A stretch of DNA of 64,000 bases from Cucumis sativus (taxonomy: Eukaryota; Streptophyta; Magnoliopsida; Cucurbitales; Cucurbitaceae): positions 31,342,408 to 31,406,407 of the forward strand of contig NC_026657.2 of the NCBI RefSeq assembly GCF_000004075.3. The letters run 5' to 3'. The stretch's first letter is position 1. Each line of letters starts with the position of its first letter. Shown in pieces: positions 50,159 to 62,052 of this stretch. The position numbers and the translations under genes are program-made. The notes under the pieces are model-generated. The model searched no databases, was not told the origin of the DNA, and saw only the letters and a program-made list of their open reading frames with translations.

Positions 50159-52572
50159 TTAGAAAATCTTGTTATACTGACTTGTGAGAGAATCCTTGAG
50201 GTTCGAATACAGATTGAAGAGTGAGTACTGACGAAGTCTCGACACTTCATACCAAGAGTTGAAGACAGAAAGGTGCTTATCCGTGCCGGAGAATGCTAAC
50301 TGAATCGCGAGACTACAATCGACGGAACCACCATTATTTTTGCAGCTGTTTGTTCTGATTGCGCAATCCTGATTGTGGATGCAAACAAAGGTGCTATTGT
50401 TTGAACATCGAGCACAACCATCCCTTTTCCAGAACAAGTTTTGCAGCCTTCCTTTTTCAAACTCAAGCACCTATCCACAAGAAAAAACAATGGATTATTT
50501 ATTTAATCTCGGAGGAGCTGTTTGGAAGTCAGTCTAGATTATGTTTTACAATTTTAGATTTGTTGAAGAAGTGTTTGGTAGGCGATCTAGTTTCTATTTT
50601 TTAAAATTAAAAGAACAAACCTATTATAAATTACAGGATATTACAAAATAATAATTATAGAAAATTTTAAAATAAAACATGTCACAAATTTTAATAATTA
50701 ACAGTTTATACTTGACCAAATATTGTAAAGTAGTTTTATGGTTTATAAATAGCTTATCAAACACATTTTGAACAATTACTTAACTTAAAATCTAATTTCT
50801 AAATATGCTATCAAACACTAACACACATCTAAAAACATATATACAACCTTATTTTCATCTAATCTTTTGTTTCCGGAGGGAAACTAAACAATTAAAATCC
50901 TGTTTTGAAAATGTTGAACATATCATGTTTTATCAAGCCTACCCACTCACATCTCTAACACTAACTCCTACCCTTCTCACCCAAGGATGCTGTCATAATG
51001 TCACGATTAGTTTTACACAGTTGGATAAATGAGATTAACAACGAAAATAATGGAAACTGCCATATTATGGCAACCACATTCACATAAAAGTAAATTTGTT
51101 ACAATGCGACCCTCTGCCATATATCCATTGAATTCTGAATAAACATACCACCAAGTTAGTGTAGTATTGTGTCTCTGGTCTTTAGGTTACGTTATTCTAT
51201 TCCATACCATACGTTCTATGTCTTTATTTATTTATATATATATATATATTATATTTGTAAGTGTCTGAACAGCTTACACGAATTTGGACTAATCTCACGA
51301 GATTACTAGTCTAACCCTACAACATTTGGACGGGAAAACTCACAGAATATTAAATCTTAACCACCATGGATCAAACTCATGATCTCCTAAGTTTTATAAG
51401 ATCATGCTTCCTGTTTACAGCTGGATCAAATCATCATTGCATACTTTCTATGCCATAAATAGATAAACTTACCAGAGTAAAGCTGGTTACGATATGCTGT
51501 TGATCTGCAACAAAAATTGGAGGGGACCTTGCAGCATATTTCCGACCAGCAAATGCAACCATATAGCCATTTGAAGACTGATAATGAAAGAAGAGAAAAA
51601 GAAATCATGAGTCCATGATTGGTAATAAGAACTCAAAATGTCATCAAGAGCTTAGCTCGATTGACACTTGTATGTCCCAAGAACCAAGAGGTTCCAACTT
51701 CAATTTCCCAGTTTCCTTTACTTGTAACAAGAACCCAAAACTAGGATGGTAACGTAGATAAACTAGTAGAAAGAAATTCATAATTATGTGAGCAATAGAA
51801 ATCAAACTAGCAGAGATATAAATTTCTTCCTTCTAATATGGTTCTACTCTCTCAAACACCAACTAAGTTCCTTCTTTTTTCCCTATTAAAGTTTGAGATT
51901 TGAGTTTCTCAATAAAACTGAATCGTGCAGACTATCAAAAAACGGAGATTGATTACTAATTTCCCTCAATGATCAAATAACACACCGAAAAATCCCAAAT
52001 CAAATCGAACTAGCATCAGGCAATCAAAGTAGGCGAAGTGATTTCATAAGGATCTGCTCTTTTTGCCTCCTAAGCCCTAGTTGGAGAGTTAACAAAGCCT
52101 ATCACTCTTATCCCACAAAACAAATTGATCGTTGCATTAGACAAATACTCGCACAAATCCTAAGTAAAACTAGTTTCATCTTCAAACGAATAGCAAACAG
52201 AAAACCCAAAAATTCAACATCAACAAAGAACGCAGAGTTTGAAGAACTAACCGGATCGAAGGAGGACACAGAGCGAGAAGTGTTGATGGTGAGGAGGGAG
52301 ATCTCATCAACCTTAGGTCTAAACACAGAGATCAGAGAATTTCCATTCGTAAGACCAAGCCTGCTATCGCAAGGAGACAACTGCAATGTTTTGTTGAAGA
52401 AAAACTTCTGCTCCGTCGCAAAAGCAAACCCTAAGGTGAAGCCGTCGGAATTTTCAACAGTTGTGTCAGTGCAAGGTGAGAAAACTCGGTTGTTGTCGCT
52501 AGCTTCGATAACCACCGCCGTAACCAAGAGAATCAGCACGCCGGACGCCGGTGAGAGATAGGAAATCGCCAT
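50159..52572 (-). CDS. Secreted EXPP1-like conserved plant protein, function unknown
   Basis: A 245-residue protein in three minus-strand exons (52572-52252, 51577-51473, 50470-50159) with phase-0 junctions. Residues 1-24 form a signal peptide (hydrophobic GVLILLVTAVVIEA, then SD). The mature part has SPCTDTTVENSDGFTLGFAF, FFFNKTLQLSPCDSRLGL, FRPKVDEISLLTINTS, GYMVAFAGRKYAARS and LVLEFEKGRLQNLFWKRDGC. A cysteine cluster follows (CARC, FVC, QDC, SCKNNGG, VDC) and then QLAFSGTDKH. I recognise this as the plant-specific family sometimes labelled EXPP1; its biochemical role is not established to my knowledge. NKT and NTS are potential N-glycosylation sites. Introns 50471-51472 and 51578-52251 contain SINE-like sequences. 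Confidence 0.88.
51235..51425 (-). mobile_element. tRNA-derived SINE, related to the split copy at 650-1965
   Basis: On the minus strand it has a B-box-like GAGTTTGATCCATGG, then GATTTAATATTC, GTTGTAGGGTTAGAC, GTGAGATTAGTCC and GTGTAAGC. It ends in TA-rich sequence (about 51233-51249). The 3' half aligns with 1870-1960. It is intronic in the EXPP1-like gene. Confidence 0.6.
51646..51720 (+). mobile_element. tRNA-derived SINE-like fragment
   Basis: An A-box-like CTTAGCTCGATTGACA is followed by a B-box-like GAGGTTCCAACTTC with tRNA-like spacing. No tail or target duplication was identified. Confidence 0.4.
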
Positions 52573-55500
52573 GGTCGAAATGGAAACTTCTGCCGAAGAA
52601 GAAAAACCGGCACCGAAGTTGTCAACGGTGATGGTAAAGAGTCAAACTTCATGGAGAAGCAGAAAGAGATTCCGAATTCAAAACTTTAAATGGGCTCGTT
52701 TTGAAATGGGCCCAGCCCAATCACAAAAGCCCCCTCGGGCCTCTACATTACTTGGTTCGTCTTACTTAAATTAGCCAAAATCTAAAGTCTTTATTATTAG
52801 TTATAAAATTATATGATTATTTTAGCCTAATGTATTTGGTTGGTTTTGCATATGATATGAACAAATTCATTTACCAAAATAAGTCAAATTCCTTAAAATA
52901 ATATATGAATAAGATAGTTGCTTTAGCCACATTAATGTTAAAATGAACTATTCAAGTCTCCCCCAAACCCTATCTAATTCAATTACACCACTTTATTTCT
53001 CTTCTTTCTTTTTTCCTTATGAAACATTAATAATTAGTGACAAAAATACCTTACAAAACATGCCACCATATTAACTTTAAAAAAATATCATCAAAAGAAG
53101 AATGACTGATAAGTGTCACATCCTATTATAATTTTAATTAAAAGATAGAAACAAGATATTCGAAATTTTAATAAAATCAAAATGACGTCATAGAAGATAG
53201 ATAGAATTTTTAAAGTGAACCTAACAAAAAAAAAAAGATAACTAATGGACAAAATAACTTTAAAAAAAATTAAAAAATTGACAAACTATTCACCCTTCTT
53301 TATTTTTAACCATTTCTCAAAACAACTTTAATATTAAACGATAAAAATAGGGATAGAAAAACACAAAAATCGATAATTAAATATCTCACTAATTTTTTTA
53401 TAGTCAGCTTCCCCTGAACAATTTGATCTAAATAGAAATTACTCATGTTTTATTGCAAAAAGAAATAAATATGTATCAAAAACATATTTATTGGCGCGAC
53501 TAATTTAAAACTTAAATACAATGTTTATATACTAGTAATTATAATAATATATCATATGATTAAATTATTAGTTGTAATAATTTATTTTTTCGAAAAGAAG
53601 GTAATAGAGTAGGATGACAACGTGGAATGCATGCTCCTTCTCCTATGAAGGCAAGTTTGTTTAATGTGGTTTTACCATATTTGATACAATTGATTAATAA
53701 TTAAAATGAGAATCATATTAGAAATTGTTCAATTAGAAACCATGGAAGATTAGCCATGCTCATGTGACTTTTATCTATAAATAAATAATCTAGCATGGAT
53801 TCTGAATTTGTGAGCTTAAAAGTTCTAATATAATTATAAAAAAAGAATAGATTACAAATTTAGTTGAAAGTTTTATAAATTATAAAATGTCATTTAATTT
53901 AACATGATAAATTTCGTCTTATTTATCAACTAGAAGTCTCAAACTTTCACTTATAAGAGGTTGGAATTAAAGTAATTTTGATAAATTTATGATTGACATT
54001 AAATATATTGTTGTGAATCCAAAATTTGAGACAAATAAACAAAGATTTTGAAGTTTGATGTGTTGTGATAATGTAGTTAATAAAGAAGTTTAGGAGACAT
54101 TGGGAGGAACAAAATGAGAGAGAAATTAAGTAATAAAATATGTGTCTTGAGTGAGGCCACCCTATATGTGTTGACAACTCATAGCACGAGCAAAGTTGAC
54201 CTTCCCCTATCTTCCTCTCAAATGCCACCTAGGCTACAAACCCTTATAAAAATCAACTAATTATATAAATAATTTTTGTTACAAATTATTGAAAAATGGT
54301 AAAAATGTTTTAAATATCAATCATATTTATAGATTTATGGTAGTGTATTCAAATCCAATTGCAGGAGTATTTTTTTATATAAAATTTTGTTATATTTTAT
54401 TAATATTTAGATATTTGAAAATAATTTAAAAATAAATGGTTGATATGTGTAGAAAATGTAATAGGTTAGTTTGTGGTTAAAATACCATGGAGTAAAGATG
54501 TGCGTACTGCCAAACTATTGACGTACAAATTAATTGACAATTTAAATCTATTTATTTTGGATGTCTTAACTCAATCTTTTTTGTTTTTTTTGTTTTTAAT
54601 GCATCTCAATTATATATTCTCTCAATGATTTCAAAGGTCCCTTGAGGCATAAAAAAAAATAAAGTAAAATTTATCGTTCTATTTAAAAATTTTGCTATAT
54701 TTTAGAAATAGTTTCTTTCATGCTATGTCATAACAGTTTTCATAAAAAGCAATAAATTGATACGATTATTAATATACTTTTATTAGTGTTTCATTGACAA
54801 TATATGAAATTTTGCTATATTGTGTAAATATTTTCAAAAATAATTTTATCTTTTACCATCATTTTTCATATTAATGTACATCTAATTAATTTTATTGAAA
54901 TTGTAGGGAACAAAGGCTGATATCAATACCTACTCATTTAGCCGTTACAAATGAACATCTGGCTATATGGTTACAAATGGAAACTTAGTTGTTTCATTAA
55001 CAAAATATACTTTAAAAAGATCATTTGTTTTTAATGTAAACATTTATTTAAAGAAAAATTATTATAGCTCTCAAGTTGTTCACATAATAATGTAAAGTAT
55101 CTTCTATTGTCAAACATAAAACTTCATTTATATATATAAAAGAAAAAGAATAATAATAATTTAAACAATTTTGATATAATTAACAGTATCATATTACATA
55201 TAAATAACGGTATTATATAGATATTAAAATTAAACTTTCACAAAATTATATAGATGATTTATCGATTTCAACCTATAAATAGAAAATGCAAAAAGATAAT
55301 TGTATAACTCATTTTGATCATATGAAACTTGTATCATTCTGATCTCGATGTTAAAAGGTTCCATTCTTCTACCCATATTTTTATTATTTTATTCGTGTTT
55401 AAAAATGGTTGTATTTTAATTATATACATGAATAATTTGGTAAATAGTCTATTTCATGATGATTTTTTTTTTGTTAATGTTATCAACAAGACGGGTGATT

Positions 55501-55859
55501 CCAATACTTCGTTTCAAAATTATTAAAAGAATTGAAAAATCATATTATTTTTAGTTGTAAAAATTTAAACACAATGAACATTACTCCATGAGAATATTTA
55601 ATATTTTAATTGATGGTATGATGTTTTCACGAATTAAACTTAGTTATATTAATTAAGGCATAGTTTGAAACAAATTGACATTGACAATAGGATATATTAA
55701 AATTAGAATCCAGCAAACATTATATTAAAAATTGAGAAATTAAATTCATAAGGTATCTTTAAATAAAAAGAGTTTGAATTTGATGTATTATTTACAATTA
55801 TTTTTAAATTTCTTATTTGGGTCTTAACCATTTCTATTTCTTCCCTCTTCTTCTCATCC
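52573..55859. other. Intergenic between the EXPP1-like and ATL genes
   Basis: The first ~200 bp is the likely promoter of the divergent EXPP1-like gene. The remainder is AT-rich, with no supportable ORF, RNA gene or transposon terminus. Degenerate TTTTGCTATATTTT..AATA motifs near 54690 and 54810 resemble similar tracts near 43730. Confidence 0.5.
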
Positions 55860-55919
55860 ATGGCAGAATCCAAAAATCCTCTTCTTCTCACCTTCAACCT
55901 TTTTTCTCTTCCTCCATGA
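55860..55919 (+). promoter_or_regulatory. Upstream ORF overlapping the ATL start codon (ATGA)
   Basis: An ATG at 55860 opens a 19-codon frame ([19 protein letters not shown]). Its TGA at 55917-55919 overlaps the main ATG at 55916-55918. The context CCATGG is good for initiation. If the 5' end of the mRNA lies upstream, ribosomes would have to reinitiate or leak past it. Transcription start is unknown. Confidence 0.55.
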
Positions 55920-56404
55920 ACTCCTCCCCAGACTCCGGCGGCGGCGATATCGGTGGTTTCCCATACATCCTCGGAATTTCAGTCGGAATCCTCTTCCTCC
56001 TCACAACCCTTACAATCACTACCTATTTATGTACCAGAACTACCGTTCCGCCGCCGAATCGCCGTCTCCCGCAGGGGGGACGGCGGGATTTCGTCGTGGA
56101 TTTTGTACAGGGGCTAGAAGATGAGGTTATTAATGGATATCCGAAGATTCTGTACTCGGAGGCGAAATTGGAAAGGAAATTGGAGTCCGCCGCCACGAAT
56201 GGTTGTTCGATTTGTTTGGTGGATTATAAAGACGACGACGTTTTGCGGTTGTTGCCAGACTGTGGCCATCTGTTTCACTGTGGTTGTATTGATCCGTGGT
56301 TGCGGCTGAACCCTAGCTGCCCTGTTTGTAGAACTTCGCCAGTGCCGACGCCGATCTCCACCCCTTTGGCGGAGGTGATTCCGTTGGCCGTCGGAAGAAG
56401 TTGA
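55916..56404 (+). CDS. ATL-type RING-H2 E3 ubiquitin ligase
   Basis: A 162-residue intronless membrane-anchored RING-H2 protein, predicted to pass ubiquitin from an E2 to substrates. A transmembrane segment lies at about 17-39 ([20 protein letters not shown]). A basic/proline stretch follows, then a GLD-like motif ([19 protein letters not shown], from residue 66), close to the ATL68-ATL70 subgroup. The RING has all eight ligands: C97, C100, C116, H118, H121, C124, C135, C138, with the ATL-typical Trp ([15 protein letters not shown]). The start at 55916 gives the normal ATL N terminus; upstream in-frame sequence has no ATG. An upstream ORF overlaps the start. Confidence 0.93.
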   Translation: MNSSPDSGGGDIGGFPYILGISVGILFLLTTLTITTYLCTRTTVPPPNRRLPQGGRRDFVVDFVQGLEDEVINGYPKILYSEAKLERKLESAATNGCSICLVDYKDDDVLRLLPDCGHLFHCGCIDPWLRLNPSCPVCRTSPVPTPISTPLAEVIPLAVGRS

Positions 56405-58258
56405 AAAAACTGACGTGTAAATATATTTTAATTTTTTTCTCATAGCAATACTTTATTTTTCTTTCTTCAAAATAATTATAATTTTATAGTTTAGTTTAGT
56501 TTTTTAATTAAATAATATTTTTATAGTTTAGTTTAAACTTTAGGTCAAGTTGTAAATTTCAAATTTAAAAAGATTTTTCAACTAGCTTAGGTTAAGCTGA
56601 TGATGTTCGTTTTTTTTTTAAAAAAATGAGTTACCATAATCAACATTGACACATGTTATAAAAATATTTATAAACCAGAAAAATAAATTTCTATTATTAT
56701 TACATAAAATTCTTTTGTTTTTATTTTACCACTCATTAGATCGTATAATAATTTAATTTATGGATTTCATACAATTTTGAAGTATTATAATAAAAACGGA
56801 AGATATGATATTTTATTGAAATAAACATCACTCGTAAATTATCAACTTCATAGTTTGAGGTTTAGTTTTCTTACTGGAAATATTAGGTAAAAGAGATAGA
56901 TATCATATTTATCAGTTGTCGATATAAGAGTTCGTTCACATAAAATATTAATTTTTTTTTCTATCATAAAAGAACAATATGTTTGTTAGACTCCAGTGAT
57001 CTTGTCCGTTTATCTTTGCTACTAAGTTGTTAGTAATTATTTTGCATTTTTGTTACTTATTTTGAGACTGATAATAAGATTAAAAGTGAAATTGAAATAT
57101 ATGCCTAAAATACCCTTTATTAGTAGACATAGTTGATTCTTGTATGAATCATTTTAATAAAATTTTAAATATTTTATTGCTAAATGACAGAGATAATAAA
57201 TAATTTTAAATATCTCTATAAATTTGATAAGGAAATTATTCTTAATCATTATCGTAGTTAATTAGCTTAAATAGCTATTATAAATTTGATAAGAATAATT
57301 TGACAAGCCGAATTATCTAAGTAAAAAAATTTGGTTCAATCCATATATTTAAGAGTTAGATTGAGAATACCGTTCAAGTTGTCCATCCAACTCAATCCAT
57401 TTTTCATTCCTAATACTCTACGTCTCGATTTCAGAATTTCACAGACATAAGAATGAAATGGAAAGGCAAGGATAAAGTCAATTTGATTTTTCATGTGAAT
57501 TCTTTTTATTAATCTCGGAAATGATTTCATAGACTTAAATACCAACCGTCCATATCAATAAAAGCAAAATTAGGAAGGACAAAATTGGAATTTTTTCTCC
57601 AATTTTATTTTAAGTCCAAATTTTAATTTAAAATCTCTATAACTCATTCATTTTTCTTTACAATTCTTCAAAAAAGGAATAAAAATATATTTCCAAGAAG
57701 GTAAGACATAAGAAGAGTACATATATATCCATAAAATTTATTTTCAAAATTTAGCTTACAAATGTAAAGAACACCAAAACTTTGAAAAAGAAAATTCTAA
57801 GAATGAACGCTTAATTTAATTAAGAAGTGATTTTAATAAATACATAAATAATCAATCTTATTAAACAATAAAATTTTGTATATTTCAAACACAAATTTAA
57901 TGGCAAATTCTCAAAAGTAATTTATTTATTTATAAAATAAATTGATATACTTAATTATTTAAGAGATAAATATAATGTGGAGTTTTTGTAGAACTGCAAA
58001 TTGCTATGTCAACGGTTTCCTTTGCTTCTGCTCAACTTCTCTTCATAATTTTTTGGAATTTTATCATCATCCCATTTGCTAGACTCCGACGAAGAAGGGA
58101 TTTTTCTCACTCACCAATGGCAATCGAATCTTTCTGTTCCTCCCATTCTACTCTACCCAACCCCCCGTTTTTCTCGCAACCTCTGAGCTTCTTTATTAGA
58201 AGTTCTCAATTTTTTTTTTTCATTTTTGTTGTTACAGACCTCAAAAAAGAGCATTTCC
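56405..58258. other. Intergenic between the ATL and ML-domain genes
   Basis: AT-rich, with no supportable gene. The last ~250 bases are C/T-rich and probably hold the leader of the ML-domain gene; an ATG at 58006 opens a frame that does not resemble any protein. Confidence 0.5.
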
Positions 58259-60963
58259 ATGGAACCCATTTTTCAGATGAAGCTGATTTTCCCATTTCTT
58301 CTTTGGTTGTGCTTTTTTCCACAGTTCTCTTTTTCCACTCGACTCCAACTATGTGGTTTGTGCTTTCTGATATCAATGCTTTTATTCCATTTCTGGACAA
58401 TTTTTTGCTTTCCTTTATACAGTTTCTGATTCTGTTTTATAATCTTAGTTTTCGTTTTTAATGCTCTGTTAATCCACTTGTTAATGTCAGTGTACTGTTG
58501 AATACTTTTATTTGAAGCATCATTTCATATTATTTTCTGCTGATAGTTGCATTTCTGGTTATGCTATTTAACTATCATGATTATACAGCTTCATTTTGTA
58601 GCACTTCTTACACCCTTCAATTTATCACATCTCAGTGAGTGTTACGTGTTTGAAGGTGAATAGCGATGAACTGATGATGGATATGTGAGATAATTAATTA
58701 GATTGTAATCGAGGACTAGATATCCCATGGAAGTCAAAGTCACCAGATTTTTTAAATAATGGGGTTAGGAATCACTTCCTACATTGTACTTATGACCCCT
58801 ACCTCTAAGATCTTGTAACTCTAAACTTCTCAAATCCTTATCACTGGCGTCCCTTGGGGTTCTGTGGAAGCTTGATCTTTGTTCTCTAATTTTGTTGAGC
58901 TTTGTTGAAAGAAAGTGGAGTTTTGTATTGTCGTGCATGTAATTGATATCTTTTCTGTAACTGATGCAGATGAGACCGCTAAGTATGATATCACGGTGAA
59001 AGGAGTAGAGATATCTCCCAACCCCGTAGTTAGAGGTCATCCAACAAATATGATCTTCAATCTAATTATAGGTACTTTCAGATATTCACCTGGCCCTATT
59101 CATCATCTCTAGTGTTACTGTTCTTGTTTATTTCAATGTTCCATGTTTTTTTTTACAAATTCATGCTGAAATTAACTATGAATCCCTTTCTCAAAGACTT
59201 GGTGCAAATTCGTTCATCTAAAATAAATTTGAAGGGTAAATTTAGTTGGTTTGGTGCTTAACATAGAAAAATACATCACTTTCTTATCAAAAAAAGAAAA
59301 AGAAAAAGAAAAATACATCACTTCATTCCATTTAATGTGTGTGTGTGCCTAGATTAAAATCTGACATGGTATCTTTATTCTTAAAACAAGGTATCTTAAC
59401 CCCAGTGAGTGGGAAGGAAAAAAGAGTCAAACTTTAAATTAGGCAAAAAAAATTACCTGAAGATTCAATAATACGAGCACAACTTCTTTTCTTAGTTACA
59501 GGGCTGACATCTTCTTTTAATAATATCTATTCATCAGGACCGACTACATTTCCTTTCTTTTATGGAGAATAATGAGTTCTTGAGTTGTTAGATTGAGGTT
59601 ACTTCAAACTGAAGTGTTAATTTGGACCATTTTTCAATTTGTGAGTGTCATCCTTGCTCAGGGGCCATGCTAATCTTCTCGTTCCAATTTTATTGGATGT
59701 CCCCGATGGGACCAAACAGAAGTGTTAATGAGAAACAGATCATGCAAAGGTGAAATTTGTATACTGTTACTCATGAGCCAATCATGTAATTGCAGCTAGT
59801 TATTTTCTAGAATAAGGAGGTGAATCTTACTCATGAGTGTCTGAATCTTTAAATGGTCATATAAGCCTATGTGTGTGCGACTGATAACGAGATTCAGCCA
59901 AAAGATGTCAAATTATTTGTAAGCTGGCTTTGCTTAGTACACACCTTTAGATTTGTAATCTTTTTATAGATAAGTAGGATTGGAGGGATCCTACCTTATC
60001 ACTTCTATTTTACTTCTAATTATCAACTGCCCCTCCAGTTTTTATTTAACCCTTGAGAGAGAAAGGTATATCCCCTCCTGCTACCCCAAGTTGATCGAGC
60101 CTTTCTACTCATATATTGTCTTTTTGAAGTTTGGTCCAATCTTTAGTTAACGACAACAACCTGTACGTGGCGCAGGTAAGCCAATCATTGCAGGAAAAAT
60201 GGTAGTTGATATTTCATATTTCGGATGGCACATATATAGTGACAGCCATGACATTTGTGTTGAGACGTCCTGCCCTTACTTGTCTGGTGATTTTGCACTC
60301 CCTCCACTGCGAACACCTCTGGCGTTCTTTTTACCTGTAAGTTACTACTATTTACATGTTTACCACTTATGTTTATCTTTTGCTTTTAGTTTCTGGTTTT
60401 TCCCCCCCTAAAATAAACAATGTTTTATTCTGACGTAATTGATCTACTAAATAGTCTTAAATCGTTCTTCATCCTGAATTGATATGAAGCATTTCTCTAA
60501 TTTTCTTTCTACTTCAGATTTACCTTACAACTGGATGAGCTCTTTATTTTAATGTTTTCTTTTAGTATTATCTATTTCATTAGAATCTACTAGTAGTTCT
60601 AGCCCACCTTGAGGCATGGATGTGCTCGGGTTTGAGGAGCAAAGCTCCAACTCCCAGTTAACAAAAAACATAGGAGTTATGTTAGCAGAGTTTTAATTAT
60701 TGAAAATTAGAATATCATGTAAAGAGGTTCCTGGTAACTTTACTATCCAGAGAAACTAGGATTTATTGAGATAAAATATCTTAGATATATTCACACAATC
60801 GTTGATTTCTTTTGACTTTAACTATTATGCATTCTAACTATTTCCTTCTTTTCAGGGTTCGTATCATATGCAGATAACCATTGTTGATGGAGATGATAAT
60901 AAACTTACATGCTTTGGCTTTGATTATGAATTGGTGATTGCATCACTATTTGGAGATAGCTAA
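58259..60963 (+). CDS. Secreted ML-domain (MD-2-related lipid-recognition, NPC2-like) protein
   Basis: A 155-residue protein, usual length for plant ML proteins, predicted to bind lipids or sterols in the secretory or vacuolar system. Exons: 58259-58355, 58970-59071, 60176-60336, 60856-60963, in consistent phase to TAA. Residues 1-27 form a signal peptide ([20 protein letters not shown]). A second in-frame ATG at residue 7 is also possible. The ML fold is seen as [46 protein letters not shown] and [20 protein letters not shown]. The cysteines match the disulfide pattern of NPC2-like proteins. Intron 59072-60175 contains a reversed U6 retropseudogene. Confidence 0.92.
59621..59713 (-). pseudogene. 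U6 snRNA retropseudogene
   Basis: The minus strand closely follows U6 spliceosomal RNA: GGTCCCATCGGGGACATCC at the 5' end, AATAAAATTGGAAC, AAGATTAGCATGGCCCC, AAGGATGACACTCAC and AATGGTCCAAA. About five bases are missing just before GAGAAGATTAGC, removing the ACAGAGA box needed for 5' splice-site pairing; the AGC triad remains. Direct repeats AAAC(T/A)GAAGTGTTAAT flank it at 59606-59621 and 59714-59729 (15 of 16 match), a target-site duplication expected of LINE-type retroposition. No USE/TATA promoter of a real U6 gene is seen. It lies antisense in an ML-gene intron. Confidence 0.92.
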
Positions 60964-62052
60964 GAGATTTTATTTGTTGATTATTCAGCTATTGATCTTT
61001 GTATATACGAACCCTTCTAGAGCCTTGCCATCTGTAGATCTTTGTGTGTTCCTTGGGCAGACAACATCTGCTTTGTGACTATTGGAAGAACTAATTCAAG
61101 AGAATGAGTAGTGAAAGTCAAGAAAAAAAAATGTATTGTGGGAGCATTATACTACTACTACTTATCATCACATGTCTTTGTTGTTTGTAGATACAGAGTG
61201 GAAAGTGAAACGATTAACTACTCCGATCCATGTGACATTAGATGAAAATAAGATTCACTGTTTCAGGAAAGATTCAAGTCTTTTCTTCATTCTTGTTTTA
61301 ATGTGGTCATTGATGTAAAGAAGTTTCTTACAATAGATGTTTGAATTCATGTACTTTATATATACACACTTAAGAATTGATATTTTGTAGTCTCATATGT
61401 CCATAATTACCATAAAAAATTTCTTCATTGGACTGAGGATTGTAAGAAAGTATAGTCAGAATTGATGAGAGGGGGACTTTGGTAATCCACCAAAGTCTAT
61501 GAACAGTATAGGCATGCATTGTCCCCCAATGAATTATGGAGCTTGTCGAAAAAGCACACGAGTTAAAGCATAGAAGGTTCGTTTTCTTACATACACCAAA
61601 TCATGATTGTGTGGTTTAGCCTCTGGCATTCACTCTTTTCATTTTGCTGCTTTTCTCATGAGCATACCAACTAGGTGGGGTCTGATTCTTTCTTCATCTT
61701 CATCATCGTTTATTTTTTCTTTATTTGATTAGTGTGTCATAACATGATTGATGGACCATTGTTGGTGATGGGTCAGAATATGAGTTAGAAATAGTTGCCT
61801 CTCTAAACAATGGCAACCCAAGCCCCACTCTGCTAAAGTCATAAATTTATGCAGACTTCTGAAAGCAAACTAACAAACAGCTTTTTTTTTCCCTTCCAGC
61901 CTCCACTTTCTAGCTATTGGAATCCAGAAGTGAAAATGTGAGTTCGGCTCTTTCTTCTATCTTTCTTGATCATAAGATGTCAAATACCACATCATCCATT
62001 GTCTATTTAATGATGATATGACAAGAAGAAATAGATCAAGAAAATCAAGGGA
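60964..62052. other. Intergenic between the ML-domain and glutaredoxin-like genes
   Basis: The ML gene's 3' UTR lies at the left, and the leader of the next gene at the right. No other gene or repeat was recognised. Confidence 0.5.

Noticed and set aside
56114..56443. Minus-strand ORF of 109 codons
   Set aside because: It is a shadow of the GC-richer RING-H2 gene on the other strand.
59621..59713. A functional U6 snRNA gene
   Set aside because: The ACAGAGA box is deleted, there is no USE/TATA promoter at the right spacing, and target duplications mark it as a retroposed copy.
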